From positions 277,265 to 341,264 of the forward strand of contig NBIV01000060.1 in assembly GCA_003194525.1 (NCBI GenBank): a stretch of 64,000 bases of DNA, in the 5' to 3' direction. Each line of letters opens with the position of its first letter. Position 1 is the stretch's first letter. The notes below the pieces were generated by a model, which was not told the origin of the DNA, ran no database searches, and saw only the letters and a list, made by a program, of their open reading frames with translations. Position numbers and translations under genes: made by a program. Shown here one piece after another: positions 43,437-55,800 of the stretch. Origin of the DNA: Gracilariopsis chorda (Eukaryota; Rhodophyta; Florideophyceae; Gracilariales; Gracilariaceae).

Positions 43437-44263
43437 TGTGGTGCAATGCCCTAAAGGGGAAAAACACCGAAAGACGTTCGGGATCTTCCTTTCACGAGGT
43501 GAACCCAGTTAGGTAGAGCCCTCCCAGAGGTGTCACGTCGAAGCCGGTTTGTAAGACCAGAGACACCTGTCGCGACTCGCGCAGGGAGGTGAAGGCGAAG
43601 AATCGGTATCCGTGTGAGCGGGGTGTGATCCTCAGTAGAGGTATGTTTCCACGTAAGTGGGGGTGTGTGAACGGATGCGCACACGAGGGCCGCGGAAAGC
43701 GGGAGGTGCTACCTTAAAAAGGGGAAAAAGGAAGGGCGAAGAGGGGGAAGAGAGGACGAAGTGAGTCGCGAGAGCGACGAACAGATACGGTAATGCTGGT
43801 GGACAGGACTCCCTATACAGGGCGAAACACCAATATGATTGGAACAATTATACTCCCAATGATGGGCTTCTTTAGATGTGCAAGGGGGTTAGATGTCCCG
43901 TGGTTTACGGCGTTTCCCTCCAAGGAGGAGTAGAGCACGCGCGCAAGCGGCAACAACTAGAGCCAATTCCCCAGTTTGGGGTCCCTTGTTGGGGAAGTTT
44001 TACTGGTGCAACGGCAGTGCGCCGTCGCACTAAGTGCTAGCTTCCCAGAAATGGGTGTGAAAATAATAGATAATATTAACTGAAATACTCCACATTTCGT
44101 AGCAACATCCAATACTGTGGCCAACCGCCAATTCACCAAAAACCGTGTCCCACGTGTCCATACCCACCATTGTGGGGCGTAGTTCATATACACACTACAC
44201 AACCGATAATATCGGGAAAACGATCAAGTACCAAGAATCCCTCCCTGAGGGCGTTGCACTTCA
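43437..44263 (-). repeat. element A 5' LTR (827 bp)
   Basis: Same ends and length as 15358-16184, about 95% alike by eye. Followed by GTTTC (44264-44268), which pairs with GTGTC before the 3' LTR. Only 25 bp of copia sequence separate it from the target duplication of element B. Confidence 0.9.
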
Positions 44264-44288
44264 GTTTCAAACCTAGCCCCGCAAGGCA
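44264..44288 (+). pseudogene. 25-bp copia gag fragment between elements A and B
   Basis: Continues the copia capsid frame: with the sequence before element A and after element B it reads VSNLAPQGTMNCN without a break. It shows that A and B entered the same copia element 25 bp apart. Confidence 0.7.
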
Positions 44289-44293
44289 CCATG

Positions 44294-45086
44294 TGTAGTG
44301 CAATGCTCAGAAGCGAGAGAGCACCGAAAGACATTCGGGACTTTTACTTGTTAGAGGTGAGCCCTGTTGAGTAGAGCCCTCCCAGAAGTGCCACGACTAT
44401 GTTGGGTTGTATGGAAAAGGCCACCCTTCACGACTTGCGAAGGGAGATTGAGACAGAAATCTGGTATCTGCAAGAGCAGTGTGTGGGGGTGTTTGTCCTG
44501 TAGAGAGGTGAGGTTTCCACATCAGTGGCACGCGCGAACACGAGCCGTGGGTAGCGGGAAAGCCACCCTGGGAAGGGAAAAAAACGGGGAGCTGAGTCAC
44601 AAGTGTCATGACGAAGACTAACGCAGTGCCAGTAGATAAACCTTATACAAGGCGAACACCAAGGTAGTTAGAATAAAAACCCGAATACTGGGGTCCTTTA
44701 GAGGGGCAAGGGGGTTAGACTTTCCGTGTTCTACGGTGCTTCCTTCCAAGGAGAAGTATAGAACACACGAAGGCGGTCAGGTCTAGAGCCAATTCCCCAG
44801 GTTGGGGTCCCTTGTCAGGGACGGGTTAGTAATGCAACGGGAACTCGCCAGCGCACTAAGTACTAACCATCCCAGAAATCGGTGTAAAGATAATAAAGGA
44901 ATTAACTAAATTACTCCGCTTTGGTGGTTCATGCCCACTACTGTGGCCAACCGCTAATTGACTCTTCCGTGTACCACTTGTCCAATCCACTATTAGCGTT
45001 CGTAGTTCATGCAATGACTATATTACCGAAACATTCGGGAAGTCAACCAAGTACCAAGACTTCTTTCCTGACGGCATTGCACTTCA
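44294..45086 (-). repeat. element B 3' LTR (793 bp)
   Basis: TGTAGTGCAATG...GCACTTCA, about 85% like 55006-55800 and clearly related to the LTRs of element A. Preceded by CCATG (44289-44293), which is repeated exactly after the other LTR (55801-55805). Followed by a purine-rich tract on the - strand. Confidence 0.9.
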
Positions 45087-45141
45087 TATCCCTCTCCTTA
45101 GTCGGGAAAGCAACCGCGAACGCGGGCGAATCCCAGCTGAA

Positions 45142-46997
45142 AATGGCTGATAAACGTTCAGGTCTCTCTAGGTCACGAGGTCAAACCTTTGCCTCATAGA
45201 AAAAACCTCCTGCAAAAGCAGCAAACCAGCCTTCCACAAGTGCCAGCTCTTTACCTGCTCCCTCAACTAACCCAGATTACACCCTTTCGAAGGGAAATAT
45301 GAACAAAAACAACAACCAACCGCTAAGACCCACTCCATTCGTGAGCTTCACAATCGGTTTCCGGTCGGTACCCCTCCCACAAGGGAGGCGAACTCCGGCA
45401 CAGCTAGCCAACATTGGCGCAGCGTCCCAGCATGGGTTCCAACTTCCACCAGTGGTGGCTCCTCCTGGACCGACCACGGCGCGACTTGGCCGTCTTATAA
45501 TGCCCTTGTATGATTAGATCCGACGAATTGGATTCACGCCTCTCGGCTTCGGCTGGTGCCGTGGTTCCACCCCATCGCTGCTCTCGACGAGTAGTTGGTT
45601 TTGGCCTACGCGGATGGTTCCAGCTCCCTGCCCAGGGACCTACCCAGTCTTTTCAATCCATCGTAGGACTGGCCGCATCGAATTGCAATCCCTATGTACC
45701 ATACCCAAAGAAACTCTGGAGAATCCGCGGCTGTGACTCATGCGGCGCTGGTACGGATTGCACATCAATGGCAAATCCGGGCTCCTTTCGAATTCCCGGT
45801 GCCTAACGGCTTCGGCTTCGACAACAGCGTATTCTGCACGGGCGGTGAAGTTGGGTACGGCCAACGCCTGGCCAGCCTCGAACCCCTTGCGTGGTGGACC
45901 TTTCCGCTGCGCGGCAAGAAGCCCTGTGCTGGGATCGACTGAGCCTTCGGGCTGAATTCCAGTACCTTCCCAGGCAATTCGGGTCCAACTTTCTCCAAAA
46001 CTTCGTCCGTTATGAACGGCGCTGGCGATCTCGACTCGGGTACATTTTCCCGTACCAAATCATGGAGATTGAGCGGATTGCTCGGCCTCACCGACAGAGT
46101 GGGTATGTCACACTCCCCGAATAGTGGAGGTTCCACGAAGCCTGCTGGGGTTGCTACGTTGAGCTCCCGCCAGCACTTACGGACCTTGGTTCCTTCCTGA
46201 TTCAGGATCCCCGGTCGGGGCTTTGGTCTGTAATTGAAACCGAGTGGGCTGCCCGCACTGCGGCGTATATCCTCCCTTAGGTTTGTGACCAATACCGACT
46301 TTGGTTCATCCAACCACGTGTGTGGGCCGCTATTCGAAACCTGGACCTCAGTGTCCTCTTTGGGGGTATTGCCAGTAATGACGAAGTTCTCCAATTACTT
46401 GGTTTGATCGAAAGTATTGACTGGAGCGAGGTCCCGCTGGAACAGAGCAGTGGGCTTGACGGCGGCGGTGGCGGTCCCAGTGGTCCAGGTCTTCGTAGAA
46501 ACACCACCCTCGTGGGAGATTTCATCTAATTCGATCCCTGAGAGTTCCTGACGATTCCCTCCGAGGAGTCGAGGGAACACCGCGACGCACCGCAGCACAT
46601 GCCGAACGACTCTCCGATTGGGTACGCCGACTCCGACGATTAGTACCGCGCCTACAGCGCGGATGACACGATGGTTGATAACGAACCAGAAGAACCGGGG
46701 GATCTGGAACTAGATGTTGCGAACATGGTCGTAGACGAATCATCCGAGGGGGTGCCTCAGGTTCCCAGTCCTCCCACGGCCAGTTCCGGGCCTTCACTCT
46801 CCATTGGGGGTACCATCAACGAAAGAGATGTCATTTCCCGCTTCCTCCGCGGAGCAGGTTTAAGCGCTGCCGAGGTTTTGGGTGACCCCACTGCGATGGC
46901 GTATGCATTGGCTTACTGCTTTGCCGGTGGTCACGCCCCGGACGATGGGGACGGGTCGAACCTATTATCTAGTATCATGGTCTCTTTCCCTGGGTAG
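45142..46997 (+). pseudogene. antisense accessory ORF of chromovirus B (decayed)
   Basis: Homologous along its length to 16240-18026 in element A: ADKRSG near the start, then MNKNNNQPLRPT, TIGFRSVPLPQG, FRYLPRQ-like FQYLPRQFGSNFLQNFVRYE, EEVLQLLG-like DEVLQLLGLIESIDWSEVPL, and the conserved end ISRFLRGAGLSAAEVLGD. It has many stops and frameshifts. Its last part, 46671-46997, is still open and ends in TAG. Confidence 0.65.
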
Positions 46998-47209
46998 CCA
47001 GTAATTTAGCTTAGCATCACACAGGAGCGCGAGACTTCTGAGTAAGTGTTCCCGTTAAGAACAGATTTCTCTCCTTAATTACCTTCCTTGACAGAGTCCA
47101 TAAAAAGGGGGTGTTCTCCTATTTCCTACCCTCCCCGGCCTCGCGGGGTTTTCATCCCACTTGGCAGTTTGCACAGATTAGTTGGATTTGCGGCACCCGA
47201 GCTGAGGTG

Positions 47210-48397
47210 ATATTGGACCACCATCGAGCGGGGGAGGTGTTCGATGAGTTCCATGGTGCCCCAGCTTGGGTCATATCTGTACCAACGGACGCGGTATCTT
47301 AGAATAACTTCCTGATTCCAGGTATGCCCGACGATTCGGTCAATTACAAACTCTTTTTTTTATACTTGCCGGCCTTGCCGTCTTATGGTAACCTCGCTTG
47401 TCAAGGGCTGCCCGTCGCACGGGACATTTTCCCCCAGGGGTGCTTTAAGATGCAACGTGCCGGATTTGCTTGGAGAGTGCGGCACAGAGTACGGAATAAC
47501 ATCCCTCAAGATTGTGTCTTCGTGGAACAGTTGCCGCATTCCGCGGTGATTAAGTCGTACCGCTAGTTTGCGGGGGTCCTCTGTCCCAGTTTCACAGTAG
47601 TCCGGTCGAACCGCAAGCTTGGGGGAATCTTGCGGATTTGGGGGGGTTGCAGAGGTCACTCTCTGGCGGAGGTTTCCACGTCGCGCAGTGACTGATGCGG
47701 GGCGTGCAATCTCCGTGCGTTCACGTGACTCCCACCACATTTTGTTCTGAACCACCTCCTTGCGTTCCGCCTCCTTTAGCATGGGCCTTAAACTGTCTGG
47801 CTGCTCCGTGTACTGCTGTGCTGGCATCCGATATCTGACGGTTCCTTCCAGTGCTCCGGTTTGTTGCATCAAACTCCCGGATGGGGCGTGTACAGCTGGC
47901 GCCATGGACGCCCTGTCCGGGGACTTTGCCTCTAATTGAGGTGTGATGTCTTCCTCAAGATGTGCATCATCCGAGACAAACGATTTAGCCCTGGCGACGA
48001 GGCTGGTTTTTCCCGACACGCTCGGTATAATACCACGATTGCGCAGAGACTTCAGCACTTCGATTTCCGAAGTTTGGAAAACATTCCCGTTATGAAAGGT
48101 TCTAAATTCCGGAGCTGTAGAGCCAGAACTTTGAGTTGCAAGAGGTGCATTCCCGCTTTCCTCCCTCAAGAGTGTCTCTTCATTGTCCACAGTTGCTGGT
48201 TTTCCAACGCGTGCATTGGCCGCTACAGGCGGTGTGGATGGGGCAGAGAAATTCTTTTTGGCTGGAAATTCCGTCGACCACGGTTCTGCGACTACACCCT
48301 GGTGAGCGGTGTGCGAAACAATACCCGTATCCTGATTCAGGGAATTGCCCTGGTTCAGGGGTACAGACTGCACTATCGGTCCACTCTCCCGTATCAT
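47210..48397 (-). pseudogene. element B pol linker and chromodomain
   Basis: A 345-codon Pro/Ser/Thr-rich frame (48397-47360) ends in GRQV-TAA; the same frame then continues EFVIDRIVGHTWNQEVILRY and RVRWYRYD, the chromodomain, to about 47210. The TAA is at the same residue as in element A. Confidence 0.7.
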
Positions 48398-51300
48398 ACG
48401 GTGTAGTTGCCGGTGCTGTAGCGTCGTTTCGTAATCATGTGCGGGGGATTGCGAGGATTCATTGACCTTCCGTGTTCCACGGCTCTAATCCCGTTGCGAC
48501 GGTAATAAATTCCCATCGGAGCGATAGTTCCCCTCCACCTTCTTAGACCGAGCAAGGGGAGTAGCAGTAGGATCTCCCGCGTGGCGGGTGTAAATGCCCG
48601 CCTAACGGGTGGTAGTGTTAAGAGTAGAGAAAGGTACGTTTGAACCTGACCGATCCGGCTGAGGCAGCACTTTCGACAAAGTTGGTAAATCTGAGTGGCC
48701 TCGAGTAAAGTGTGGTAGAGTAGTCGTTCTATTTAATTCGGGGGTTTCTGGCGTTGCTGAGTCCGTAGAGACGGGTTTCTCTGTATGTAGGACGATCTCA
48801 GACGCTGGAGGGGGGGCGGGTACGACACGATCGCCAGAAATCCGCTGCTTTGCATTGCCTATTTCTACTACGACAGTGTCGGAGTTAGCAGACACCACTT
48901 TAAATGGTCCATCCGCTACGAGGAAAGCTTGTGACATTTCTTCCGTTCCAGGTTACAATATTTTTTCGTATAAGGACATAGGTATTAGCCTGTACGCAGG
49001 GAGTATTATCTCGAAGACGAGCGTCAAATTGCCGCTTGTATGGGGCTTATGCGCGTCCCATAGACTTCCGCACTGCGAGGACCAGTTTAGTAAGCCATTG
49101 CTTCCATTACTGGCGGTAGCGACTCACAGATAGGAAATTGTCCAGGATTGCTTGAGATGCTAAACCCACAGGCGGAGGTGAACGAGATAGAATCAATTCG
49201 AACGGTGATACTCCGGTAGTCCGGTAAACTTGCGTATTGTATGCAAACATTAAAGCATCTGTATACATGTCCCAAGGCTTGGGGTAGTCAGCAACGTAGA
49301 AATGCAGAGAAGCCAACAAAGTCCGGTCTAAACTTTTGACTTGCCCATTACACTGCGAGTGTTAGGTAGTCGTGAACAAGTTCCTCACGTCCAGGATGCG
49401 ACAATAATCGTTGAAGAACTTGGACGCAAACTGCCGTCCGTTATCGGAGAGCACCTCCACAGGAGGATCGTAGACAAAAATCCCGTGCGTTACCAGAGCC
49501 TGGGCCACCGTGAAAGCGGTTATCCTCCAGAGAGGGACAGTCCGACCGAGCTTTGAAAACCAATCGGTGATCAAAATTAAGAATTTGTTGCTTCTCTGTG
49601 TAGTGAGGAGAGGTTCGAGAATATCGATGGCAATAAACTCGAGTGGCGCCCTAACAGGGAATCCCTTCATTTTCTTCGCGTTTCTGTGGAGTTTCACCAA
49701 GTTCTTAGAGCATTCGGTAGAAACCCACACAGTTGCGTAGCAATCAACCGCCATGGCGGGCCAGTAAAAAGCCCCTCGCAGGGTGAGGTAGAGCATCCTC
49801 TCACCTACGTGGCCACTGAGATTCGCATAGTGCGAGAGTTGTAACACCTGCAACTGCAGGGAATGAGATTCAACAATCTGTGGGCGTACGTCGATCAACC
49901 AAACGAGGTATCCTTTATCACTCACCTCGAAAGAGAGGTTTTCACCAACGTTTAAACGGGTACAAATTCTCATACAGAAGTGGTCTCCGAATTGTTCTTG
50001 GATTAATTCCTCCGGTGAAACCAGTACAAAACGTCCCAGTAAGGGAATCTCAGTGGTGTTGCGGGATGCGAGTAAGTTGTCAAAGTCAGCATCTTCATCA
50101 CAGTCTTCTGACCGTTCCTCGACCTTCCACTCCGGGTAATCCAGTTCTTCAGCCATGAAGCATGGAACGTCGTAATTCTCTGTTGGGAGTGCTTTCCCAT
50201 TTATGGGTAAACGCAACAAAGCGTCGGTCTGGATGTAGAGCGCACCCTTTTAATATATGACTTGGAAGTTATATTCTGCAAGGCGAGAGTCTCTAGCGAG
50301 CGCATAAGGCGGCCCGAGGGATCGGATATGTCCATTAACCACCTCAACGAGGAATGCTCCATGTATACGGTAAAATGAACTCCCAGGCGGGTAGGTTGGA
50401 AGGCACCCACATGACTGCGAGACACTTGTTCTCCGACACGGAGTAATTCCGCTCGTAGACATTGAGCGAGCGTGAACAATAATCAATTGGCATTGGGTCC
50501 TCCTCTGGGGTGGTTTGGAACAGAGCACAGCCAACTGGGTAGTCGCTCAAGTCCATTTAGACGGAGGACGTAAGTCCCAGTTTTGGTAAAGATAAGACAG
50601 GTGCTGATGTGACACACTCCTTTAAGGAGTTAAACGCTTCCGACTGCTCGGGCATGAATTGTCCCAAACGTGGGGGATTTCCTCTGCGTAACAACGCGTT
50701 TCAAGGTGCTGCGATTTCCGAAAAGCTCGGGAAAAACCGTTGGTAGACGTTTACCAGCCCTAAAAACGAGCCGAGTTCCGTTTGAATGGCCTGAACGAGG
50801 GATTTGAATCGAGCCTTCTCGATCATTAACCGTCCCAGACGGATAATGTGTCAAAGATACTTGACTGTTTCGGTGAAAAACTCGCAATTCCTCAAGCTTA
50901 TGGTAATTCCCGCATCGCGGAGCCCGGTCAGAACGTCCCTGACATTGGTGAGATGGTCGTCCAAATTATTAGAGAAGATGATAATATCATCCACGTAGAC
51001 CAGGCAGCGCTGCCACTTGAAGCGGTTCAGTAGGATATCTAATGCACGCTGAACACTAACCGGGGCACTGGGCAAACCAAACGGCATCCACTTGAAGCGG
51101 TGCGATCCTGCGTGGCAGGTGAACGTGGTCTTATCGCGATCCTCCTGTCTAACAGGGAACTGCCAATAACCATAATTCGAATCCAAGCAGTGCACACTGT
51201 AGCGTCTCCAAGGGATTCAATGCACTCGTCCATATGAGGGATGGGATACGTGTCCCTACTGGTCATGGCATAGAGCCAGCGATAATCGACGCAGAACCTC

Positions 51301-51809
51301 CAGGTTCCCTCGCCCTTTAAAACCAGTACATCTGGATATGCCCAGGGTGATTTAGCGGGCTCTATCACACCTGCGCGGAGCATTTGATCCACTTGGGACT
51401 GCTCCTCTTCCCGAGCTTTCGTTCCTGCCCTTTAAGGGGGTTGTGTCTTCGGACGTTTACCTGGTAACAAATCTATCCGGTGTTCCGCATTAATTTCGCT
51501 GAGGGAGCCATCCCACATCTTGTTAAATTCCCGTAGCATTGCACGGAGTTTGTCGCGGTGTGACTCTTGCACATTGCCAACGTGTATATCTTCAAATGCA
51601 TTTATGGGATACACTCGGTCAAAAGTCGCTATAGCATTGTCCTGTGATACAGATGTAGCCGTGGTTTCCGAGTTATTCGGGGTGTTCCAGGTTAAAATAA
51701 CGGTTCCGTCCCACTCCTTTGACGATAGTGCGTCGGTAGTGGAGGCGGCTTCCTCAGAAGAGGCGGCTATGCAGAGAACGTCAGCGGTCATCATCGTCGT
51801 CAGCAGCAT
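48398..51809 (-). pseudogene. element B pol: RT, RNase H, integrase (decayed)
   Basis: Fragments in several frames align block by block with element A: MWDGSLSEINAEHRIDL (51.5 kb), VIEPAKSPWAYPDVL, LVYVDDIIIFSN (51.0 kb), RNase H pieces (50.3-50.5 kb), integrase HHCC and core IAIDILEPL, LSDNGRQFA (49.4-50.2 kb), and the GPF tail VADGPFKVVSANSDTVV (48.6-48.9 kb). Stops and shifts about every 0.2-0.8 kb. RT catalytic YLDD is YVDD here. Confidence 0.85.
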
Positions 51810-52162
51810 CTCAAGGAGGTGGGGAGTGACGCTTCCAATTACTTGGTTCTTTACCAGAAACTGGAGGCGTTGGCCAAGATTGGCAACTCATATCTCGAAA
51901 AGAGCATCAGGGGTAACGTGAAGAATTCAGTTCGCCAGCGCGAGCTGGTATTTCTCGTATAACAAGGACAGAGGTTGAATAACCCGAAAACCGTGTTGAG
52001 GGCGATTGACTTGAACCCAGACTTGGGACTGAGGCGGTATAGAAATCGAGGGTGCGACTCGACGTTTCATGGGCAGGCGAGGCACGGGCGGTGGTTCCTG
52101 CCTAGCAGGTAGTAGGACTTGCTTCTATGAAGCACGCTTCAGCGGGCGACAGAACATCGGGA

Positions 52163-52591
52163 CTAACGATCCGTCTTGAGTATCATACGCCTAAGGCGGG
52201 GCCTGATTGCGTCGACAAATCTGTCGCAGTAATCACATCCCAGTTTGACTGGAGCGGCCAATGACTGACAAACAACAAAGTCAAGCTTCATCACAGGGGT
52301 GGCCAAACGCACGACTAAGTCGACGGTATGCACCGTTTCTAACGGATTATTGTTCGCATCTGAGACGTCGGAAACCGTTTCGGAACGGATACGAGACCGC
52401 ATCTGCGGGGTTAGCAATGATTCCACGATGAAGTTGGGGCCTGCACCTGTGTCCAGGACTGTTGGGAATCTCACCACAAAATGGGTGTAAAGGCCAAGGT
52501 TGGCATAAACCTTATAGTTGCGCTTGGCAGTAACCAAGACTCTATCGGGTATTCGTGGGTTTTTACTCCGTATCCACGGGCAATACAGCAC
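52163..52591 (-). pseudogene. element B protease
   Basis: Retropepsin LDTGAGPNFIVESLL and VKLGCDYCDRFVDAI, aligned with element A. The region 51810-52162 continues the protease C-terminal part in broken frames. Confidence 0.8.
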
Positions 52592-52725
52592 GGAAAGGTG
52601 TGCAGAGTCTGTGTCTGTCGTGTCCTTCCTTCAAAGCATTTTCACCGGAGAGCGAGACGGCGACGCCTCGGGCGTCAAAAGCCCCATATCTGAGGACACC
52701 TCTCCCAAAAACGAGACTCCCTCAG

Positions 52726-54879
52726 TTAGGTTTCCTGGCAGATTCCCGTCGTAGACGGTATTCCAGGATCCTCGACTAGAAGAGATTCGTTCCGGGGGCC
52801 GGGGTTCTTATCCGTATAAGCGGTGGTTGCGTCAGACGTTTGTGTGACTTCCCGATTTGGTTTAATTGAAGCTAGCGGTGCACGCGGGATATATGGCAAG
52901 GCATGCGAGAAGTCTGTTATAGCACAGAGGTAGGAAGCCGTCGGAACGGAACGTTTCTCCTCTGGAGTGAGGGCCTTGTAATTTGCCACCATCTTGGCCA
53001 TATTCTTCTGTGAGCAAAGGCACTGAGGGCACATATCGCCAGGCGCGTAGCAAAGGAGTCAAATCAGAGCCAACATGACGACGCCCTGGTTAATATCCCG
53101 AACATCAAAGAAGCGTACCGCAGGGAGGGGTTCATTACATCCAGGCCATTTATAACGGGGTTGACAGTTCATGAATGGAACTCGTGCTGGCTGAACGTGA
53201 TTGTTCCCCAAGTACAATATGGGGTTGTGTTGCGCGGCTTCGAACGTGTCCTGCGTCATTGACGGTAAGTCCGTGGTTGGTATAGACACAAAATCTTTCT
53301 TTGCTAAATGCACGGTGTCGTATCTCTGTTCGGAGGGTTCTATCCGCTAAACGCGAGGGGGATGAGGAATCACTGTCCAGCAACAAAGCCTTGGTGGGCT
53401 CAAACCGATGATTCGGATTTCTTGCGCGAAGTGCTTCCCCTTCCACTCTAGCGTGTTGAACAAGCTCGAGATAGGGGACTTTCCGCTTGTCCTCGCAGTA
53501 ACGAGTGACGAGACTCCGGATTGCCAGGTCAAGGCCATCGATGAACATGGTAAACGTTCCCCTGCAGGGTATACATTCCCACAACGGTGGAGGGCCTTGT
53601 TAAGGCGCACCAATTAATCGGTTTCAATCTCGCCTGAGCGCTGACGAGTATCTCGCAAAGCGAAGCTTGCCCAATGAATGGCAGTATTGGTGGCATAGGA
53701 GCGCAATAAATGTTTCACAGCCTCATGCCAGCAGGCTACTCCCTCTTCTGCTGCACGAGATAATCTTCTGACAGAGGTGTACTGGTCCTCTGCTACTACC
53801 CGTGAGGAATACGGTAATGCTAAATAGGCTTGTTCTTCATTCATTCCGAGAATATCAGCCTCCGCTACAAGGCGGGAAATAACGTCCAACACCATAGTTG
53901 GGTGTTCTTCAGTAAAATACTGGGTAGGCAGTGAGAATTGCATACGTTTTATATACTCTTTAATCTTCCCCATACCATAGGGTGTACGTAATGAAGAGGA
54001 ATCGTGGAGCCGGTAGTACCGGTATGACATTAATTTACGATACAACGGGTTTGTCGTTTATAATTCTTTGAGGACAGGGTGTGTTCTCCCCTTGATATGG
54101 GTCCGAATCTCACCGTGGGTTGCGGATGACCACTTAGAGCGGGGAGAACGGCGTCGATTCTCGTCTTCTGAATCGGAGTCCGAGGAACTAGAACCATCCG
54201 ACCTTTTTCGGGATGATTCTGATGATGTCGTAGAATCAGAATCCAAGTGATCTCGTTTGTGTTTCTGCTCATAGTGGCGCTTCTCTCTTCCGGCGTGCTG
54301 ATCGTGGTGTGTTGCAGCTGGTGCCGGATCATTCGGAGACGGCTTAATCATGAGGAGGACCTGCTCTATCATCTCCAGGTGGGCACGAACTAGATCGAGT
54401 CGAGAGTCAATTCCTTGTATGAAGTAGGTGGGGTTTCCCAAACTCTCTAACAAAAACTTGACATCAGGGCGTAAGATACGGAGATCTTCTGCGACCACCT
54501 TTGCAGGGGTGTCCATCACCATGTCACAGAGGGTTTTTAATTCCCTCAGAATGGTGTCCTGGGCAGTCCAAAAGGCGTGAACCTGAGATTCCAGGGAAAT
54601 CCCCTGTAGGGTGTTATCGCCCGTCGGACGGGGTTCAGGTGCGGCGGTGGCGAAGACCACAGCCAGATGGGCACCATCTACCGCACTCGATAACAAGATA
54701 GAGGTGAAGGTCCGGGATCCCGGGGGTGCGTTTGAATTCCTAGAAGAGGCACCCCCACCAGGGCTGGATTTAGCATAAATCAGGATCCGAGAAACGAACC
54801 GAACTTCGGGATTATCTCCACCATAATGAGAGCGGCTGCACATAATCACAGGCTCCGACAAGGAGGACGTCCTCGACAT
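52726..54879 (-). pseudogene. element B gag (decayed)
   Basis: Starts at the ATG complementary to 54877-54879 (MSRTSSLSEPV). Contains the coiled-coil part (LESQVHAFWTAQDTIL), the capsid (AYLALPYSSRVVAEDQY, FIDGLDLAIRSLVTRY) and a zinc-knuckle region near 53.0-53.1 kb (CYAPGDMCPQC reading), with several frameshifts and stops. Uninterrupted by any insert, so it served as the reference for the split gag of element A. Confidence 0.8.
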
Positions 54880-54986
54880 GAGCTCGAACCGTTACGACGG
54901 GAAGACAACGGAACTTCCGGAAATAGAACAAAAAAAAAAAAAAACGTCGAAAGACGGAACCAAACACAAAACCGATTCTACGTCTT

Positions 54987-55002
54987 CTAAGTCAGGAGAC
55001 CA
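54987..55002 (-). promoter_or_regulatory. element B primer binding site
   Basis: CTAAGTCAGGAGACCA on the + strand, three bases inside the 5' LTR, one base different from element A. Conserved priming tRNA is implied. Confidence 0.7.
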
Positions 55003-55005
55003 ATT

Positions 55006-55800
55006 TGTAGTGCAATGCCCGGAAGCGGGAGAGCACCGAAAGATGTTCAGGATATTTCTTCGTTAGAGGTGAGCCCAGTTGAGTAGAGCCCTCCCAGAAG
55101 TGCCACGACTATGTTGGTTTGTAAGGCCGAAGTCACCCATCACGACTTGCGCAGGGAGGTTGAAACAAGATTCTGGTACCCGCAGGAGCGTTGCGTGGGG
55201 TTGGTTGCTCTCTACAGAGGGGAGGTTTGCACGTTAGTGGAACGCGCGAACACGAGCCATGGGTAGCGGGAAAGCCACCCTGCAAAGGGAAAAGAAAGGG
55301 GGAGCTGAGTCACGAGTGTCGTCACAAAGACTAACGGAAGTGCCAGTAAACAAACCTTATACAAGTCGAAGACCAAGACAGTTAGAATAAGAACCCGAAT
55401 ACTGCGGTCCTTTAGATGGGCAAGGGGGTTAGACGTTCCGTGTGCTACGGTGCTTCCCTCCAAGGAGAAGTAGAGAACACACAAAGGCGGTCAGGTCTAG
55501 AGCCAATTCCCCAGGTTGGGGTCCCTTGTCGGGGAAGGTGTACTGGTGCTACGGCACCTCGCTGGCGCGCTAAGTACTAACCATCCCAGAAATAGGTGTA
55601 ACAATAATAAATTAATTAACTAAATTACTCCACTTGGGTGGTTCACGCCCAATACAGTGGCCAACTGCCAAATGAATCTTCCGTGTACCACGTTCCCAAA
55701 CCACTATTAGCTGCCATAGTTCATGCAATGACTACACTACCGAAAAAGTCGGAAAATAAACTGAGTACCAAGAATCCCTTCCTGAGAGCATTGCACTTCA
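55006..55800 (-). repeat. element B 5' LTR (795 bp)
   Basis: Partner of 44294-45086. Followed by CCATG, the exact 5-bp target duplication. Greater divergence than between the LTRs of element A indicates an older insertion. Confidence 0.9.
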
